Assembly (NCBI GenBank): GCA_035651755.1
Contig: DASRFA010000029.1
Span: 1 to 64,000, forward strand
Source of the DNA: DASRFA01 sp035651755
GTDB taxonomy: Bacteria > Desulfobacterota > Binatia > UBA12015
Direction: 5' to 3'
Length of the DNA stretch: 64,000 nt
Shown here: positions 52,253-61,464 of the stretch, piece by piece
Position numbering within the stretch: the first letter of the stretch is position 1
Layout of the letters: each line of letters opens with the position of its first letter
Translations under genes and position numbers: made by a program
The notes under the pieces: model-generated
The model's input: only the letters and a program-made list of their open reading frames with translations
Told to the model about the DNA's origin: nothing
Databases searched by the model: none

Positions 52253-53905
52253 ATGGGTTCGCTCGAGCCCCGGCTTTCGCCGGAGCGGATCGCCTTGCAC
52301 GAACGGGCGGGCGAGTGGCCGCATCCTTCCCCGAGCTCGGTGCTGCGCGAGCGCGCGGCTGCGCATGCCGACGACGTCGTGATCGTATCGGAGGCGGGGC
52401 GGATCGCGCTCGGCGAGCTCGCGCGGCGGGTGGAGCGGCTGGCGGAGGCGCTCGCGGCGATCGGGATCGGGGCGGGCGACGTCGTGTCGTGGCAGCTTCC
52501 GAGCTGGCCCGAGGGCACGGCGCTCGCGTTCGCGCTCGATCGTCTCGGCGCGGTCTCGAACCCGATCCTCCCCATCTATCGCGAGCGCGAGCTCGCGTTC
52601 ATCGCGCGGCAGGCGCGGACGCGGGCGCTCGTCGTCCCGGGCGAGTTTCGCGGATTCGACCATCGCGAGCTGGCGCGCGTGGTGCGGGCGTCGGCGCCCG
52701 AGCTCGAGCACGTGCTCGTCGCGCGCGCGCGGCCGCTCGACGGTCAAGCGTCGTTCGAAGAGCTCCTCGCGGGAGAGCCGAACGGCTCGCTCCCGCCGTC
52801 GCCGCTCGGGCCGAACGACGTCGCGAGCCTCTTCTACACGTCGGGGACGACGTCGGAGCCGAAAGGCGTCATGCACACGCGCTCGACGCTGGGCGCGTTC
52901 ATGGCGGTCCAGAACGAGTGCCTCGGGCGCGAGGGCGGCCACGTCGGCATCCTCTGGTTTCCGCTGACGCATCTCGGCGGCGTGACCGCGCTCGGAATGG
53001 CGCCGGTGCTCTACGGCAACCGAGCCGTCTATCTCGAGCAGTTCGATCCCGAGCGCGCGCTCGACGCGATCGAGCGCGAGCGCGTCACGAGCGCCGGCGG
53101 ACCCACGCCGATCCTGCAGGCCATCCTCGCCGCGCGCGGCTTTTCGCCCGAGCGCGTCGCGAGCGTCCGGGTCGCCGGGCTCGGCGCGACCGACGTCCCG
53201 CCCGAGCTCGTGCGCGACGTGGGAGCGCGCCTCGGCGCGTTCGTCTATCGTTCCTACGGCATGACCGAGTGCCCGATGGCGACGGCCGGACGTCGCGGTG
53301 ACCCGGACGACAAGCTCGCGACGACCGACGGACGGCCGACGCCGGGCGTGCGGCTGCGCGTCGTCGACGACCGCGGGCGGCCGGTCGAGCCGGGCCGCGA
53401 GGGCGAGATCGAGCTCTTCGGCCCGCAGCTCTGCCTCGGCTACCTCGATCGCGCGCTCTCGGCGGAGGCCTTCACGGCCGACGGATTCCTCCGCTCCGGC
53501 GACCTGGCGGTGGTCGATCGCGACGGCTTCGTCCGCATCACCGGGCGGAAGAAGGACATCATCCTCCGGAAGGGCGAGAACCTGAGCGCGAAGGCGATCG
53601 AGGACGAGCTCTACGAGCACCCGGCGATCGCCGACGCGGCGGTGATCGGCGTGCCCGACGCGGCATCGGGCGAGCGCGTGTGCGCGTGCATCGTGCTCCG
53701 GCCGGGCGCTTCGGCGCCGAGCCTCGGCGATCTGCGCGCGTTCATGATCGACCGCGGCGTCATGGCGCAGAAGATCCCGGAGCAGCTCGAGGTCGTGGAG
53801 GCGCTGCCCCGGAACGCGACCGGCAAGGTGACGAAGTTCGAGCTGCGGGCGCTTTTCGGCGGAGCGGGAGGCGCGGCGCGCCGCGCGGGGGAGAGGGCAG
53901 GGTGA
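52253..53905 (+). CDS. acyl-CoA ligase (AMP-forming)
   Basis: This 550-residue adenylate-forming enzyme has the P-loop YTSGTTSEPKG, YRSYGMTECP, the GDLAVVDRDG hinge region with GRKKDIILRKGEN and the catalytic Lys in NATGKVTKFEL. It activates a carboxylic acid to the acyl-CoA. The frame starts at TTG 52247, but ATG 52253 is preferred. Its stop overlaps the histidine-phosphatase gene (GTGA). It is first in a four-gene unit with phosphatase, kinase-like and second ligase genes. Confidence 0.9.
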   Translation: MGSLEPRLSPERIALHERAGEWPHPSPSSVLRERAAAHADDVVIVSEAGRIALGELARRVERLAEALAAIGIGAGDVVSWQLPSWPEGTALAFALDRLGAVSNPILPIYRERELAFIARQARTRALVVPGEFRGFDHRELARVVRASAPELEHVLVARARPLDGQASFEELLAGEPNGSLPPSPLGPNDVASLFYTSGTTSEPKGVMHTRSTLGAFMAVQNECLGREGGHVGILWFPLTHLGGVTALGMAPVLYGNRAVYLEQFDPERALDAIERERVTSAGGPTPILQAILAARGFSPERVASVRVAGLGATDVPPELVRDVGARLGAFVYRSYGMTECPMATAGRRGDPDDKLATTDGRPTPGVRLRVVDDRGRPVEPGREGEIELFGPQLCLGYLDRALSAEAFTADGFLRSGDLAVVDRDGFVRITGRKKDIILRKGENLSAKAIEDELYEHPAIADAAVIGVPDAASGERVCACIVLRPGASAPSLGDLRAFMIDRGVMAQKIPEQLEVVEALPRNATGKVTKFELRALFGGAGGAARRAGERAG

Positions 53906-54606
53906 GCGAGGGTTCTTCCAAGCGTCGTCCGCGCGGCGCGAACGACGCGGCGCGGGCCGATGCGGCGGGGCGGCTGATCCTCGTCCGCCACGGCGAGAGC
54001 GAGGGCAACCAGGTGCGGCAGTTCTCGGTGACGCCGGACATCGGGCTCACCGAGCTCGGCCGTCTGCAGGCCCGAGAAGCGGGGCGGCGGATCGCCGAGC
54101 TCTTCCGCCCGAGCGCACTCGTCGCGAGCTCGTTCCGACGCGCGCGCTTGACGGCGGAGATCATCGCGGAGGAGATCGGCCACGCGGCGCCGATCGCCGT
54201 CGAGGACGACCTCCGCGAGCGCTCGATCGGCGAGCTCGCCGGGCACTCCTACGACTCGATGCGCCGGCACCCGACCTTCGACTCGGAGCGCTGGTGGGAC
54301 TGGCGTCCGCCGGGCGGCGAGTCGCTGACGGACGTCGCCGAGCGCGCGGCGCGCGTCCTCGTTCGTCTCGCGGCATCGCATCCCGGGGAGGACGTCGTGG
54401 TGGTGAGCCACGGCGGCGTGATGCTCGCGCTCTGCGCGCACGTCGAGGGCGGCTGGTACCGGCCGCGCGTCGCCGGGAACTGCGACCTCGTGGTCGTGAC
54501 CCACGCGCCCGACGGCACGATGCGGCTCGACGCCGTGCACGCGTGCGACGTCGCCGCGCCGGGCCGGAGCGCGACCGGCGACGGCTCGGGGGACGCGAGT
54601 GGCTGA
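53902..54606 (+). CDS. histidine phosphatase (phosphoglycerate mutase-like)
   Basis: This 234-residue protein has the catalytic LVRHGESEGN, the arginine in SSFRRARLTAEI, Glu in LRERSIGELAG and the second His in VSHGGVML. It removes or transfers phosphate through a phospho-histidine. A GGGAGAGGG site precedes the GTG start. It overlaps the ligase gene upstream and the aminoglycoside-kinase-like gene downstream (8 bases), so the four proteins should be made together. Confidence 0.88.
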   Translation: MSEGSSKRRPRGANDAARADAAGRLILVRHGESEGNQVRQFSVTPDIGLTELGRLQAREAGRRIAELFRPSALVASSFRRARLTAEIIAEEIGHAAPIAVEDDLRERSIGELAGHSYDSMRRHPTFDSERWWDWRPPGGESLTDVAERAARVLVRLAASHPGEDVVVVSHGGVMLALCAHVEGGWYRPRVAGNCDLVVVTHAPDGTMRLDAVHACDVAAPGRSATGDGSGDASG

Positions 54607-55669
54607 GACGTCGTCCGCCCGCCTCGACGACGCGGCCGAGATCCGCGCCGACGAGCGCTTCGACGAGGACCGCCTGGCCGCGTATCTCCGCGATCACGTG
54701 GCCGACGCGAGCGGACCGCTCGCCGTCCGGCAATTCCACGGCGGGCACGCGAACCTCACGTACCTTCTTCGGCTGGGCGATCGCGAGCTCGTCCTCCGGC
54801 GGCCGCCGCTCGGGCCCGTCGCGCCGAAGTCGCACGACATGGCGCGCGAGTTCCGCGCGCTGAGCGCGCTCGCGCCGCTCTACCCGCCGGCGCCGCGGCC
54901 GCTCCTCCTGTGCGAGGATCCTTCGGTGATCGGCGCGGTCTTCTTCGTGATGGAGCGCCGCCGCGGCATCGTGATCCGCACCGAGTGGCCCGCCGAGCTC
55001 GGCGACGACCCCGCTCTCCGCCGCCGCATCGGCTTCGCGATCGTCGAGGCGCTCGCCGCTCTCCATCGCATCGATCCGTCGCGGCCGGAGATCGCCGCCC
55101 TCGGGAAGCCGCAGGGCTTCGTCCGCCGGCAGGTGGAGGGCTGGCACGGCCGCTGGCAGGCCGCGAAGACGCGCGACCTGCCTCTCATGGACATGCTCGC
55201 GGATCGCCTCCTCGCGACGCTGCCCGAGTCGCCGGCGGTCGCGGTGCTGCACAACGACTGGAAGGTCGACAACACGATGCTCGACGCGCGCGACCCGGGA
55301 TGCGTCGCCGCGGTCTTCGACTGGGACATGACCACGCTCGGCGATCCGCTCGTCGACCTCGGGACCTTCCTCGGCTACTGGGCCGAGGCGAGCGACGACG
55401 TGCCGCGCGGGACGGGCAGCACGGTCACGACGCTGCCCGGCTTCCCGACGCGCGCGGAGCTCGCCGAGCGCTACCGCGAGCGCACCGGCGCCGACGTCTC
55501 CCGGCTCGGCTGGTACGAGGCGTTCGGGCTCTTCAAGACCGCCGTCGTGCTCGAGCAGATCTACGTCCGCTTCGTCCGCGGCCAGACGAAGGACGAGCGC
55601 TTCGAGCGCCTCGGCCCGATCGTTCCGCGCCTCGCGGAAGCGGCGCGCACGACGCTCGAGCGCCCTTGA
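54599..55669 (+). CDS. aminoglycoside phosphotransferase-like (ACAD10/11-type) kinase
   Basis: This 356-residue protein kinase-like fold has the catalytic loop VLHNDWKVDNTML, with Asp, and the metal motif VFDWDMTTLGDP. In the N-lobe, QFHGGHANLTYLL and LVLRRPP supply ATP contacts. This subgroup is typically linked to fatty-acid genes and is homologous to the kinase domain of human ACAD10/11, which phosphorylates 4-hydroxy acyl-CoAs. Its placement between two acyl-CoA ligases and a phosphatase fits phosphorylation of a hydroxyacyl intermediate. The substrate is inferred only. Confidence 0.85.
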   Translation: MAETSSARLDDAAEIRADERFDEDRLAAYLRDHVADASGPLAVRQFHGGHANLTYLLRLGDRELVLRRPPLGPVAPKSHDMAREFRALSALAPLYPPAPRPLLLCEDPSVIGAVFFVMERRRGIVIRTEWPAELGDDPALRRRIGFAIVEALAALHRIDPSRPEIAALGKPQGFVRRQVEGWHGRWQAAKTRDLPLMDMLADRLLATLPESPAVAVLHNDWKVDNTMLDARDPGCVAAVFDWDMTTLGDPLVDLGTFLGYWAEASDDVPRGTGSTVTTLPGFPTRAELAERYRERTGADVSRLGWYEAFGLFKTAVVLEQIYVRFVRGQTKDERFERLGPIVPRLAEAARTTLERP

Positions 55670-55722
55670 CGGCGCTCGTCGCGCGACGGCACTCGACCGC
55701 TCGATCGGAGGACGCTCGACGC

Positions 55723-57291
55723 ATGGAACCAGCACCGACCACGGCGGCTGCAGGCGGCATCGCGGCGATGGCGCGTCGGGCGCCCGACAAGCCGGCGATG
55801 ATCCTCGGCGACGACGTCCGCACGTACGGCGAGCTCGACGCGCGCGTGAACCGCCTCGCGCGCGCGCTCGCACGCGCCGGCGTCGGCGCGGGCGACCGCG
55901 TCGCGGTCGCGCTCCACAACTCCTTCGAGTGGTTCGAGGCGCTGAACGCGCTCGGGCGCCTCGGCGCGCTGCTCGTGCCGCTCAGCTACCGCGGCAAGGG
56001 CCCCGAGCTCGCGTACATGATCGCCGACTCGGGCGCGAAGCTGCTCATCGCGGACCCGCGGCTCGCGCCCGAGATCGACCGCGCCCTCGCGGCGCTCCCG
56101 CTCGCGGACGACCTCGTCTGGGTCGCGGGCGACGACCGGCCGTGGCGCGGCGCAAGCCTCGAGGAGCGGATCGCCGCGGAGGAGGCGTCCCCGCCGGACG
56201 GCGCGCTCCCCGGCGGCGGCTACAACGTCATGATCTACACGTCCGGCACGACCGGACGCCCGAAGGGGATCGAGCGCGCTCCGCTGCCTCCCGATCGCGT
56301 CCAGCTGCAGATGCTCGGCGTCGCGCGCATGTGGGGCTTCGGCGAGGACGACGTCCACCTCGTCGCCGGGCCCGTCTACCACACGGCGCCCGGCTCGCAG
56401 GGCCAGGTGCACCTGATGCTGGGCGCGACGATCGTCATCATGCCGCGCTTCGATGCCGAGGCGTGCCTCCGGCTCGTCGCGCGGCACCGGATCACCAACG
56501 CACAGATGGTGCCGGCGATGTTCTTCCGGATCCTCGGCCTCGCCGAGGACGTGCGATCGCGCTACGACCTGTCGTCGATCCGGAAGATCCTGCACGCGGC
56601 CGCGCCCTGTCCCGTCGCCGTCAAGCAAGCGATCATGCAGGTCTTCCCGCCCGGCACGGTATGGGAGTTCTACGGCGCGTCGGAAGGCGGCGCCACGCGC
56701 ATCGGACCGGAGGACTGGCTCCGGAAGCCGGGCAGCGTCGGCACGCCGTGGCCGGGCCTCCGGGTCGAGATCCGCGACGACGACGGCCGAGCGCTCCCTC
56801 CCGGCGAGATCGGGACGATCTGGATCTCGCTCACCCCGGGCGCGTCCTTCTCGTACCGCGGCGCGGAGGAGAAGACGCGCACGGCGATCCGCGGGGAGTT
56901 CTTCAGCGTCGGCGACATGGGCTACCTCGACCGGGACGGCTTCCTGTTCATCGCCGACCGCAAGATCGACATGATCATCACCGGCGGCGCGAACGTCTAT
57001 CCGGCCGAGGTCGAGGAGGCGCTCCACCGCCACCCGGCCGTGCTCGACGTCGCGGTGATCGGGGTGCCGGACGACGAGATGGGCGAGTCGGTGAAGGCGA
57101 TCGTCGAGCTCAAGCCCGGCGCCGCGGCGACCGCGGAGGAGCTCATTGCGTTCTGCCGGCGCGACCTCGCGCACTACAAGTGCCCGCGGACGGTCGACCT
57201 CGTCGCCGAGCTGCCGCGCGAGCCGCAGGGGAAGGTCCTGAAGCGCGTCCTGCGCGAGCCGTATTGGGCGGGGCGCGACAAGCGCGTGTAG
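55723..57291 (+). CDS. acyl-CoA ligase (AMP-forming)
   Basis: This 522-residue adenylate-forming enzyme has YTSGTTGRPKGIE, FYGASEGG, VGDMGYLDRDG, the hinge ADRKIDMIITGGANVYP and the catalytic Lys in EPQGKVLKRVL. It closes the four-gene unit that begins at 52253. A GGAGG site lies 12-14 bases before ATG 55723. Two ligases in one unit suggest successive activations of different acids, or broad substrate coverage. The gap to the next gene is 120 bases and contains a palindrome. Confidence 0.9.
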   Translation: MEPAPTTAAAGGIAAMARRAPDKPAMILGDDVRTYGELDARVNRLARALARAGVGAGDRVAVALHNSFEWFEALNALGRLGALLVPLSYRGKGPELAYMIADSGAKLLIADPRLAPEIDRALAALPLADDLVWVAGDDRPWRGASLEERIAAEEASPPDGALPGGGYNVMIYTSGTTGRPKGIERAPLPPDRVQLQMLGVARMWGFGEDDVHLVAGPVYHTAPGSQGQVHLMLGATIVIMPRFDAEACLRLVARHRITNAQMVPAMFFRILGLAEDVRSRYDLSSIRKILHAAAPCPVAVKQAIMQVFPPGTVWEFYGASEGGATRIGPEDWLRKPGSVGTPWPGLRVEIRDDDGRALPPGEIGTIWISLTPGASFSYRGAEEKTRTAIRGEFFSVGDMGYLDRDGFLFIADRKIDMIITGGANVYPAEVEEALHRHPAVLDVAVIGVPDDEMGESVKAIVELKPGAAATAEELIAFCRRDLAHYKCPRTVDLVAELPREPQGKVLKRVLREPYWAGRDKRV

Positions 57292-57385
57292 CCGGCCTTG
57301 CGTCGCGCCCACGCGCGCGCACGCGGGCGCCGGCGCCAGCCGGCGGCGAGGCGGACGGCGGACTTGACCGAGACGTCGCCGCGTG

Positions 57386-57411
57386 AATAAAGAACGAGCA
57401 TTCGTTTTATT
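57386..57411 (+). promoter_or_regulatory. AT-rich palindrome at the methyltransferase start, probable TetR operator
   Basis: AACGA-GCAT-TCGTT (57393-57406) is an exact 5-4-5 inverted repeat, flanked by AATAAA on the left and TTATT on the right so that the symmetry extends outward with a two-base offset. It is the most AT-rich spot in the window and touches the ATG at 57412. A TTGACC hexamer at 57364-57369 could be a -35 element, putting the transcription start within the palindrome. The TetR gene lies in the same unit, so autoregulation is likely. Binding is inferred. Confidence 0.6.
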
Positions 57412-58371
57412 ATGACCCCGTCGCCGTCTTTCGAAGTTCGCCCAGCCAGCCGGACCGCCGAGTACATGGCGCTCTTCCGTGCGCTCGAAACGGTTCGCCG
57501 CGGAAGGCCACCTCGGCTCTTTCGCGATCCGCATGCCCGGCTCTTCCTGTCGCCGGGGCTCCGGATCGCGCTCGGGCTTGCGCGCGTCCCGCTCGCCGGG
57601 CGCCTCGTGCCTTGGTTCATCGACCGGCGCTGGCCGGGCGCGCGGACGTCCGGCGTCGCGCGGACGCGCCTCATCGACGAGGCGGTCCTGGCTGGGGTGC
57701 GCGAGGGAGCGCGCCAGCTCGTCCTCCTCGGAGCCGGCTTCGACTGCCGCGCGCTCCGGCTCCCGGCGCTCGCCGGCGTGCGCGTCTTCGAGGTGGACCG
57801 GGCCGCGACCCTCGCGCGGAAGCAGGCCCTCCTGGCGCGCGCGAACGCCCGCCCGACCGCGGCGGTCGTGCCGGTCGCGATCGACTTCGACTCGGAATCG
57901 CTTCCGGATGCGCTCGCGCGCGCCGGATTCGAGCCGGGCGTTCGGACCTTCTTCGTCTGGGAAGGCGTCACCAACTACCTGACGGCCGCGGCCGTCGACG
58001 ACGTGCTGGCGTTCGTCGCGCGAGGTTCCGCTCCGGGAACCCGGATTCTCTTCACGTACGTCCACCGGGGCGCGATCGACGGCTCGGCGGAGCTCGCCGG
58101 CACCGCCGCGCTTCGCCGCACGCTGGCGCGCGTCCGCGAGCCGTGGACCTTCGGCCTCGTCCCCGAGGAGATCGACGGCTTCCTCGCGGAGCGCGGTCTC
58201 GAGCGGGTGGAGGACGTCGGCGCCGACGAGTATCGCGCGCGCGGATTCGGTCCGGCGGCGGACGGAATGCGCGGCTACGAGTTCTACCGCGCGGTGCTCG
58301 CGCGCGTGCCGGAGCGGGACGGAGCGCGGCCCTCCGCCGGTGGCGCGGGGCCGCGGCCGGTCGCGCGCTGA
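57412..58371 (+). CDS. class-I SAM-dependent methyltransferase (TIGR00027/LCM-like)
   Basis: This 319-residue protein has SRTAEYMALFRALE near the start, LVLLGAGFDCRALRL (SAM motif), VFEVDRAATLARK and WEGVTNYLTAAAVDDVL, the pattern of the leucine carboxyl methyltransferase-like family TIGR00027. It begins directly after the AT-rich palindrome without room for a ribosome site, so its mRNA may be leaderless. It precedes the TetR regulator by 7 bases. The substrate is unknown. Confidence 0.83.
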   Translation: MTPSPSFEVRPASRTAEYMALFRALETVRRGRPPRLFRDPHARLFLSPGLRIALGLARVPLAGRLVPWFIDRRWPGARTSGVARTRLIDEAVLAGVREGARQLVLLGAGFDCRALRLPALAGVRVFEVDRAATLARKQALLARANARPTAAVVPVAIDFDSESLPDALARAGFEPGVRTFFVWEGVTNYLTAAAVDDVLAFVARGSAPGTRILFTYVHRGAIDGSAELAGTAALRRTLARVREPWTFGLVPEEIDGFLAERGLERVEDVGADEYRARGFGPAADGMRGYEFYRAVLARVPERDGARPSAGGAGPRPVAR

Positions 58372-58378
58372 GCGGCGG

Positions 58379-59080
58379 ATGCCGAAGGTCAGCCGCGAGC
58401 ACCAGGACGCCCGGCGGCGCCAGATCCTCGACGCCGCGGTCGACTGCTTCGCGCGCGAGGGCTTCCACCGCGCCACCATGCAGGACATCGTCCGGCGCGC
58501 CGGCCTCAGCCCGGGAGCGATCTACGGCTACTTCGCGAGCAAGGAGGAAATCGTCGAGGCGATCGCCGACGAGCGCCACGCGCGCGAGCGCGCGCTGCTC
58601 GCGCGCATCGACGCGGAAGCGGACGGCTCGTCCGGCGACGTCGCGCGCGCGCTCGCGCGCCTGGCCGACGATTTCGTCGGCGCGCTGCGCGACCCCGGAG
58701 AGCGCGCGCACCGTCGCGTCGGCGTGCAGCTCTGGGCGGAGGCCTTGCGGAACCCGCGCATTCTGCGAATCGTACGCCGTGGCGTCGACGAGCCCCGACG
58801 GCGGATCGCCGCGCTGGTTCGGCGGGCGCAGCGCCGCGGCGAGCTGTCGGGCGCGATCGACCCGGACGCGCAGGCCCGCATGGTGATCGCAGCCTTTCTC
58901 GGCTTCGTCCTGCAGCAGGCTTGGGATCCCGGGGCGGACGTCGCCGCGTACCTGCAGGCGCTGCGCCACGTCGGCGGAGCGCTCGGCGGCGCGGGGTCCG
59001 AGCGCGACCGGCGGGTGCGCAAGGCGAGGGCGCGGGTCGCCGACCGCGACCACCGGCGGCGAAAGGAGCGGCGCTCGTGA
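58379..59080 (+). CDS. TetR/AcrR-family transcriptional regulator
   Basis: This 233-residue regulator has an N-terminal HTH (REHQDARRRQILDAAVDCF, then TMQDIVRRAGLSPGAIYGYF) and a ligand-binding helical domain (about 70-200). The basic tail after residue 205 is unusual. The frame runs upstream to 58340, but ATG 58379 fits the family start. It overlaps the dehydrogenase gene by 4 bases (GTGA) and likely binds the palindrome at 57386-57411. Confidence 0.9.
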   Translation: MPKVSREHQDARRRQILDAAVDCFAREGFHRATMQDIVRRAGLSPGAIYGYFASKEEIVEAIADERHARERALLARIDAEADGSSGDVARALARLADDFVGALRDPGERAHRRVGVQLWAEALRNPRILRIVRRGVDEPRRRIAALVRRAQRRGELSGAIDPDAQARMVIAAFLGFVLQQAWDPGADVAAYLQALRHVGGALGGAGSERDRRVRKARARVADRDHRRRKERRS

Positions 59081-59976
59081 GCGGAGAAGCGGCGAGGACG
59101 CGCATCGGCTGGATCGGGACCGGCGTGATGGGCGGCGCGATGTGCGGCCATCTCCTCCAGCGCGGCCACCCCGTGACCGTCTTCAACCGGACGCGGGCGC
59201 GCGCCGAGGCGCTGCTCGAGCGTGGAGCCCGCTGGGCGGCGACGCCGCGCGCGGTCGCGGAAGCGGCGGACGTCGTGTTCACGATGGTCGGCTTCCCGGA
59301 CGACGTCCGCCACGTGGTCCTCGGCGACGAGGGCGTGCTCGCGGGCGCGCGGCCGGGCGCGACGATCGTCGACATGACGACGAGCGAGCCGGCGCTCGCG
59401 CACGAGATCGCCGCCGCGGCGGCGGCGAAGGGCGTCGAGAGCCTCGACGCGCCGGTCTCCGGCGGCGACGTCGGAGCCCGCGAGGCCCGGCTGTCGATCA
59501 TGGTCGGAGGAACCGCAACGGCGTTCGAGCGCGTGCGCCCGCTCTTCGAGTGTCTCGGCCGGACGATCGTGCATCAGGGCCCGGCGGGGTCGGGACAGAA
59601 CGCGAAGATGGTGAACCAGATCCTCGTCGCCGCGAGCATGATCGGCGTCTGCGAGGCGCTCCTCTACGCGCACCGCGCGGGTCTCGACCTCGACGCCGTC
59701 CTGCGGTCGGTCTCGGGCGGTGCGGCCGGCTCGTGGTCGCTCGCAAACTACACGCCGCGCATCCTCGCGCGCGACTTCGCGCCGGGGTTTCTGGTCGACC
59801 ACTTCGTGAAAGACATGGGGATCGCGCTCGCGGAGGCGCGCCGCATGCGGCTCTCGCTTCCCGGGCTCGCGCTCGTCGAGCAGCTCTACGTCGCCCTGCA
59901 GGCGCACGGCCACGGGCGGAAGGGCACGCACGCGCTCATGCTCGCGCTCGCGACGCTCTCGGGCGACCCCTGGTGA
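59077..59976 (+). CDS. NAD-dependent 3-hydroxyisobutyrate dehydrogenase-like protein
   Basis: This 299-residue beta-hydroxyacid dehydrogenase has IGTGVMGGAMCGHLL for NAD, the substrate segment DAPVSGGDVGA and the catalytic Lys in GSGQNAKMVNQ. It oxidises a 3-hydroxy acid to a semialdehyde or related keto acid. A GGAG site lies before the GTG at 59077. It is third in the TetR unit after methyltransferase and regulator. Confidence 0.88.
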   Translation: MSGEAARTRIGWIGTGVMGGAMCGHLLQRGHPVTVFNRTRARAEALLERGARWAATPRAVAEAADVVFTMVGFPDDVRHVVLGDEGVLAGARPGATIVDMTTSEPALAHEIAAAAAAKGVESLDAPVSGGDVGAREARLSIMVGGTATAFERVRPLFECLGRTIVHQGPAGSGQNAKMVNQILVAASMIGVCEALLYAHRAGLDLDAVLRSVSGGAAGSWSLANYTPRILARDFAPGFLVDHFVKDMGIALAEARRMRLSLPGLALVEQLYVALQAHGHGRKGTHALMLALATLSGDPW

Positions 59977-60039
59977 CGCGGCGCCGGCGCGGGCGCGCGG
60001 CGGTTTTAGCGGCGGCGCGCGGCGGCCGATGGTCGCCGC

Positions 60040-61464
60040 ATGCGGGTCGAGCAGGCGGGCGACGGGGAACGGGTCGGGATGGCCGAGAATCGCGGACTGG
60101 AGGCGAGCGCCGCATCGACGCGGCCACCGCGGGCGGCGCGGCCGGCGCAGACGGTTGCCGGGCACGCCGCGGGCGCGGACGCCGACGCCGGCGGGGTGCG
60201 CGCGCTGTCGCCGCTCGCGCTCCTCGCCGGCATGTCCGGCAACCTGATGGAGTGGTACGACTTCGCGCTCTACGGCGTCCTCGCCGGAACGCTCGGCGAG
60301 CTGTTCTTCCCGCGCGCTGGACGGCTGCTCGCGCTGCTGTCCGTCTTCGGGGTGTTCGCCGCGGGCTACGTCATGCGGCTCGCGGGCGGCGCCGCGTTCG
60401 GCCACCTCGCGGATGGCCTCGGGCGGCGCCGCGCGCTGCTGCTCTCCGCGGCGGTGATGGCGGTCGCGACGTCGCTCGTGGGCTGCCTGCCGACGTACGC
60501 CACGGTGGGCGCGGCCGCCCCGGTCCTGTTCACGGTGTTCCGCCTGCTGCAGGGCCTCTCGGTCGGCGGCGAGTTCACGACCTCGATCTCGTACCTGATG
60601 GAGCACGCGCCGCCCGGCCGCCGTGCGCTGCAGGCGAGCTTCGCCTCGGCGACCGCCGGCGCCGGCATTCTTCTCGGGTCGGCCGCGGGCAACGGGCTCT
60701 TCGCGGTCTTCACGACCGACGAGATCCAGCAGTGGGCATGGCGCATCCCGTTCCTGCTGTCCGTCCCGCTCGGCGTGTCGCTCGCCGTGCTGCGCTCGAC
60801 GCTGCCCGAGGACGGGCCTCCGCCCGGGGAGGCGAGCCCACCGCGGGCGCACGGGGGGTCGCCGGTCTGGCGCGTGTTCCGCGAGCACCCGGGAGAGATC
60901 GTCCGCGGCGCCCTCATGGGGTGGGGCCCGAACGCGGCCTTCTACACGATCGCGGTGTTCCTCGGCTCGTTCCTGTCGACCGAGCACCTCCTCACGCAGC
61001 GCACCGCCCTCGGCCTCCAGACTGCGGCGATCGGGCTCATGGTCGCGCTCACGCCGGTCGCAGGACACCTCGCGGATCGCATCGGGCGGAAGCCGATGGT
61101 GCTCTTCGGCACCATCGCGACCGTCGCACTCGTGTGGCCGATGTTCGCGATCCTGCAGGACGGCGACCCGACGAACGACCTCTTCGCCGAGCTCGTGTTC
61201 TCGGTCGTCATCGTCGCCGCGCTGTCGCCGTACCAGGCGTGGCTCGCCGAGAGCTTCCCGCGTGCCCTGCGCGCGAGCGGCCTCGGCGTCGCCTACAACG
61301 GCGCGGCCGGAATCCTCGGCGGGACGACGCCGCTCGCGTGCGCGACGCTGGTCGAGCTGACGGGCAGCCGGCTCGCTCCGTCGGCGTGGGTCGCGGTGGC
61401 GGCGCTCGTGAGCGCGGCGATGGCGGCGCGCACCGAGGAGACCGGCTTCAAGCCGCTGAGCTGA
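60040..61464 (+). CDS. MFS transporter, metabolite:H+ symporter (MHS) type
   Basis: This 474-residue protein has twelve predicted membrane helices after a 55-residue Ala-rich cytoplasmic start. SGNLMEWYDFALYG, GHLADGLGRRRAL between helices 2 and 3, and LLQGLSVGGEF are hallmarks of the ProP/KgtP/ShiA group, which imports organic acids or betaines with protons. ATG 60079 is an alternative start. It lies 63 bases after the dehydrogenase and may import the unit's substrate. Its 3' end overlaps the convergent DAHP synthase by 17 bases. Confidence 0.87.
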   Translation: MRVEQAGDGERVGMAENRGLEASAASTRPPRAARPAQTVAGHAAGADADAGGVRALSPLALLAGMSGNLMEWYDFALYGVLAGTLGELFFPRAGRLLALLSVFGVFAAGYVMRLAGGAAFGHLADGLGRRRALLLSAAVMAVATSLVGCLPTYATVGAAAPVLFTVFRLLQGLSVGGEFTTSISYLMEHAPPGRRALQASFASATAGAGILLGSAAGNGLFAVFTTDEIQQWAWRIPFLLSVPLGVSLAVLRSTLPEDGPPPGEASPPRAHGGSPVWRVFREHPGEIVRGALMGWGPNAAFYTIAVFLGSFLSTEHLLTQRTALGLQTAAIGLMVALTPVAGHLADRIGRKPMVLFGTIATVALVWPMFAILQDGDPTNDLFAELVFSVVIVAALSPYQAWLAESFPRALRASGLGVAYNGAAGILGGTTPLACATLVELTGSRLAPSAWVAVAALVSAAMAARTEETGFKPLS

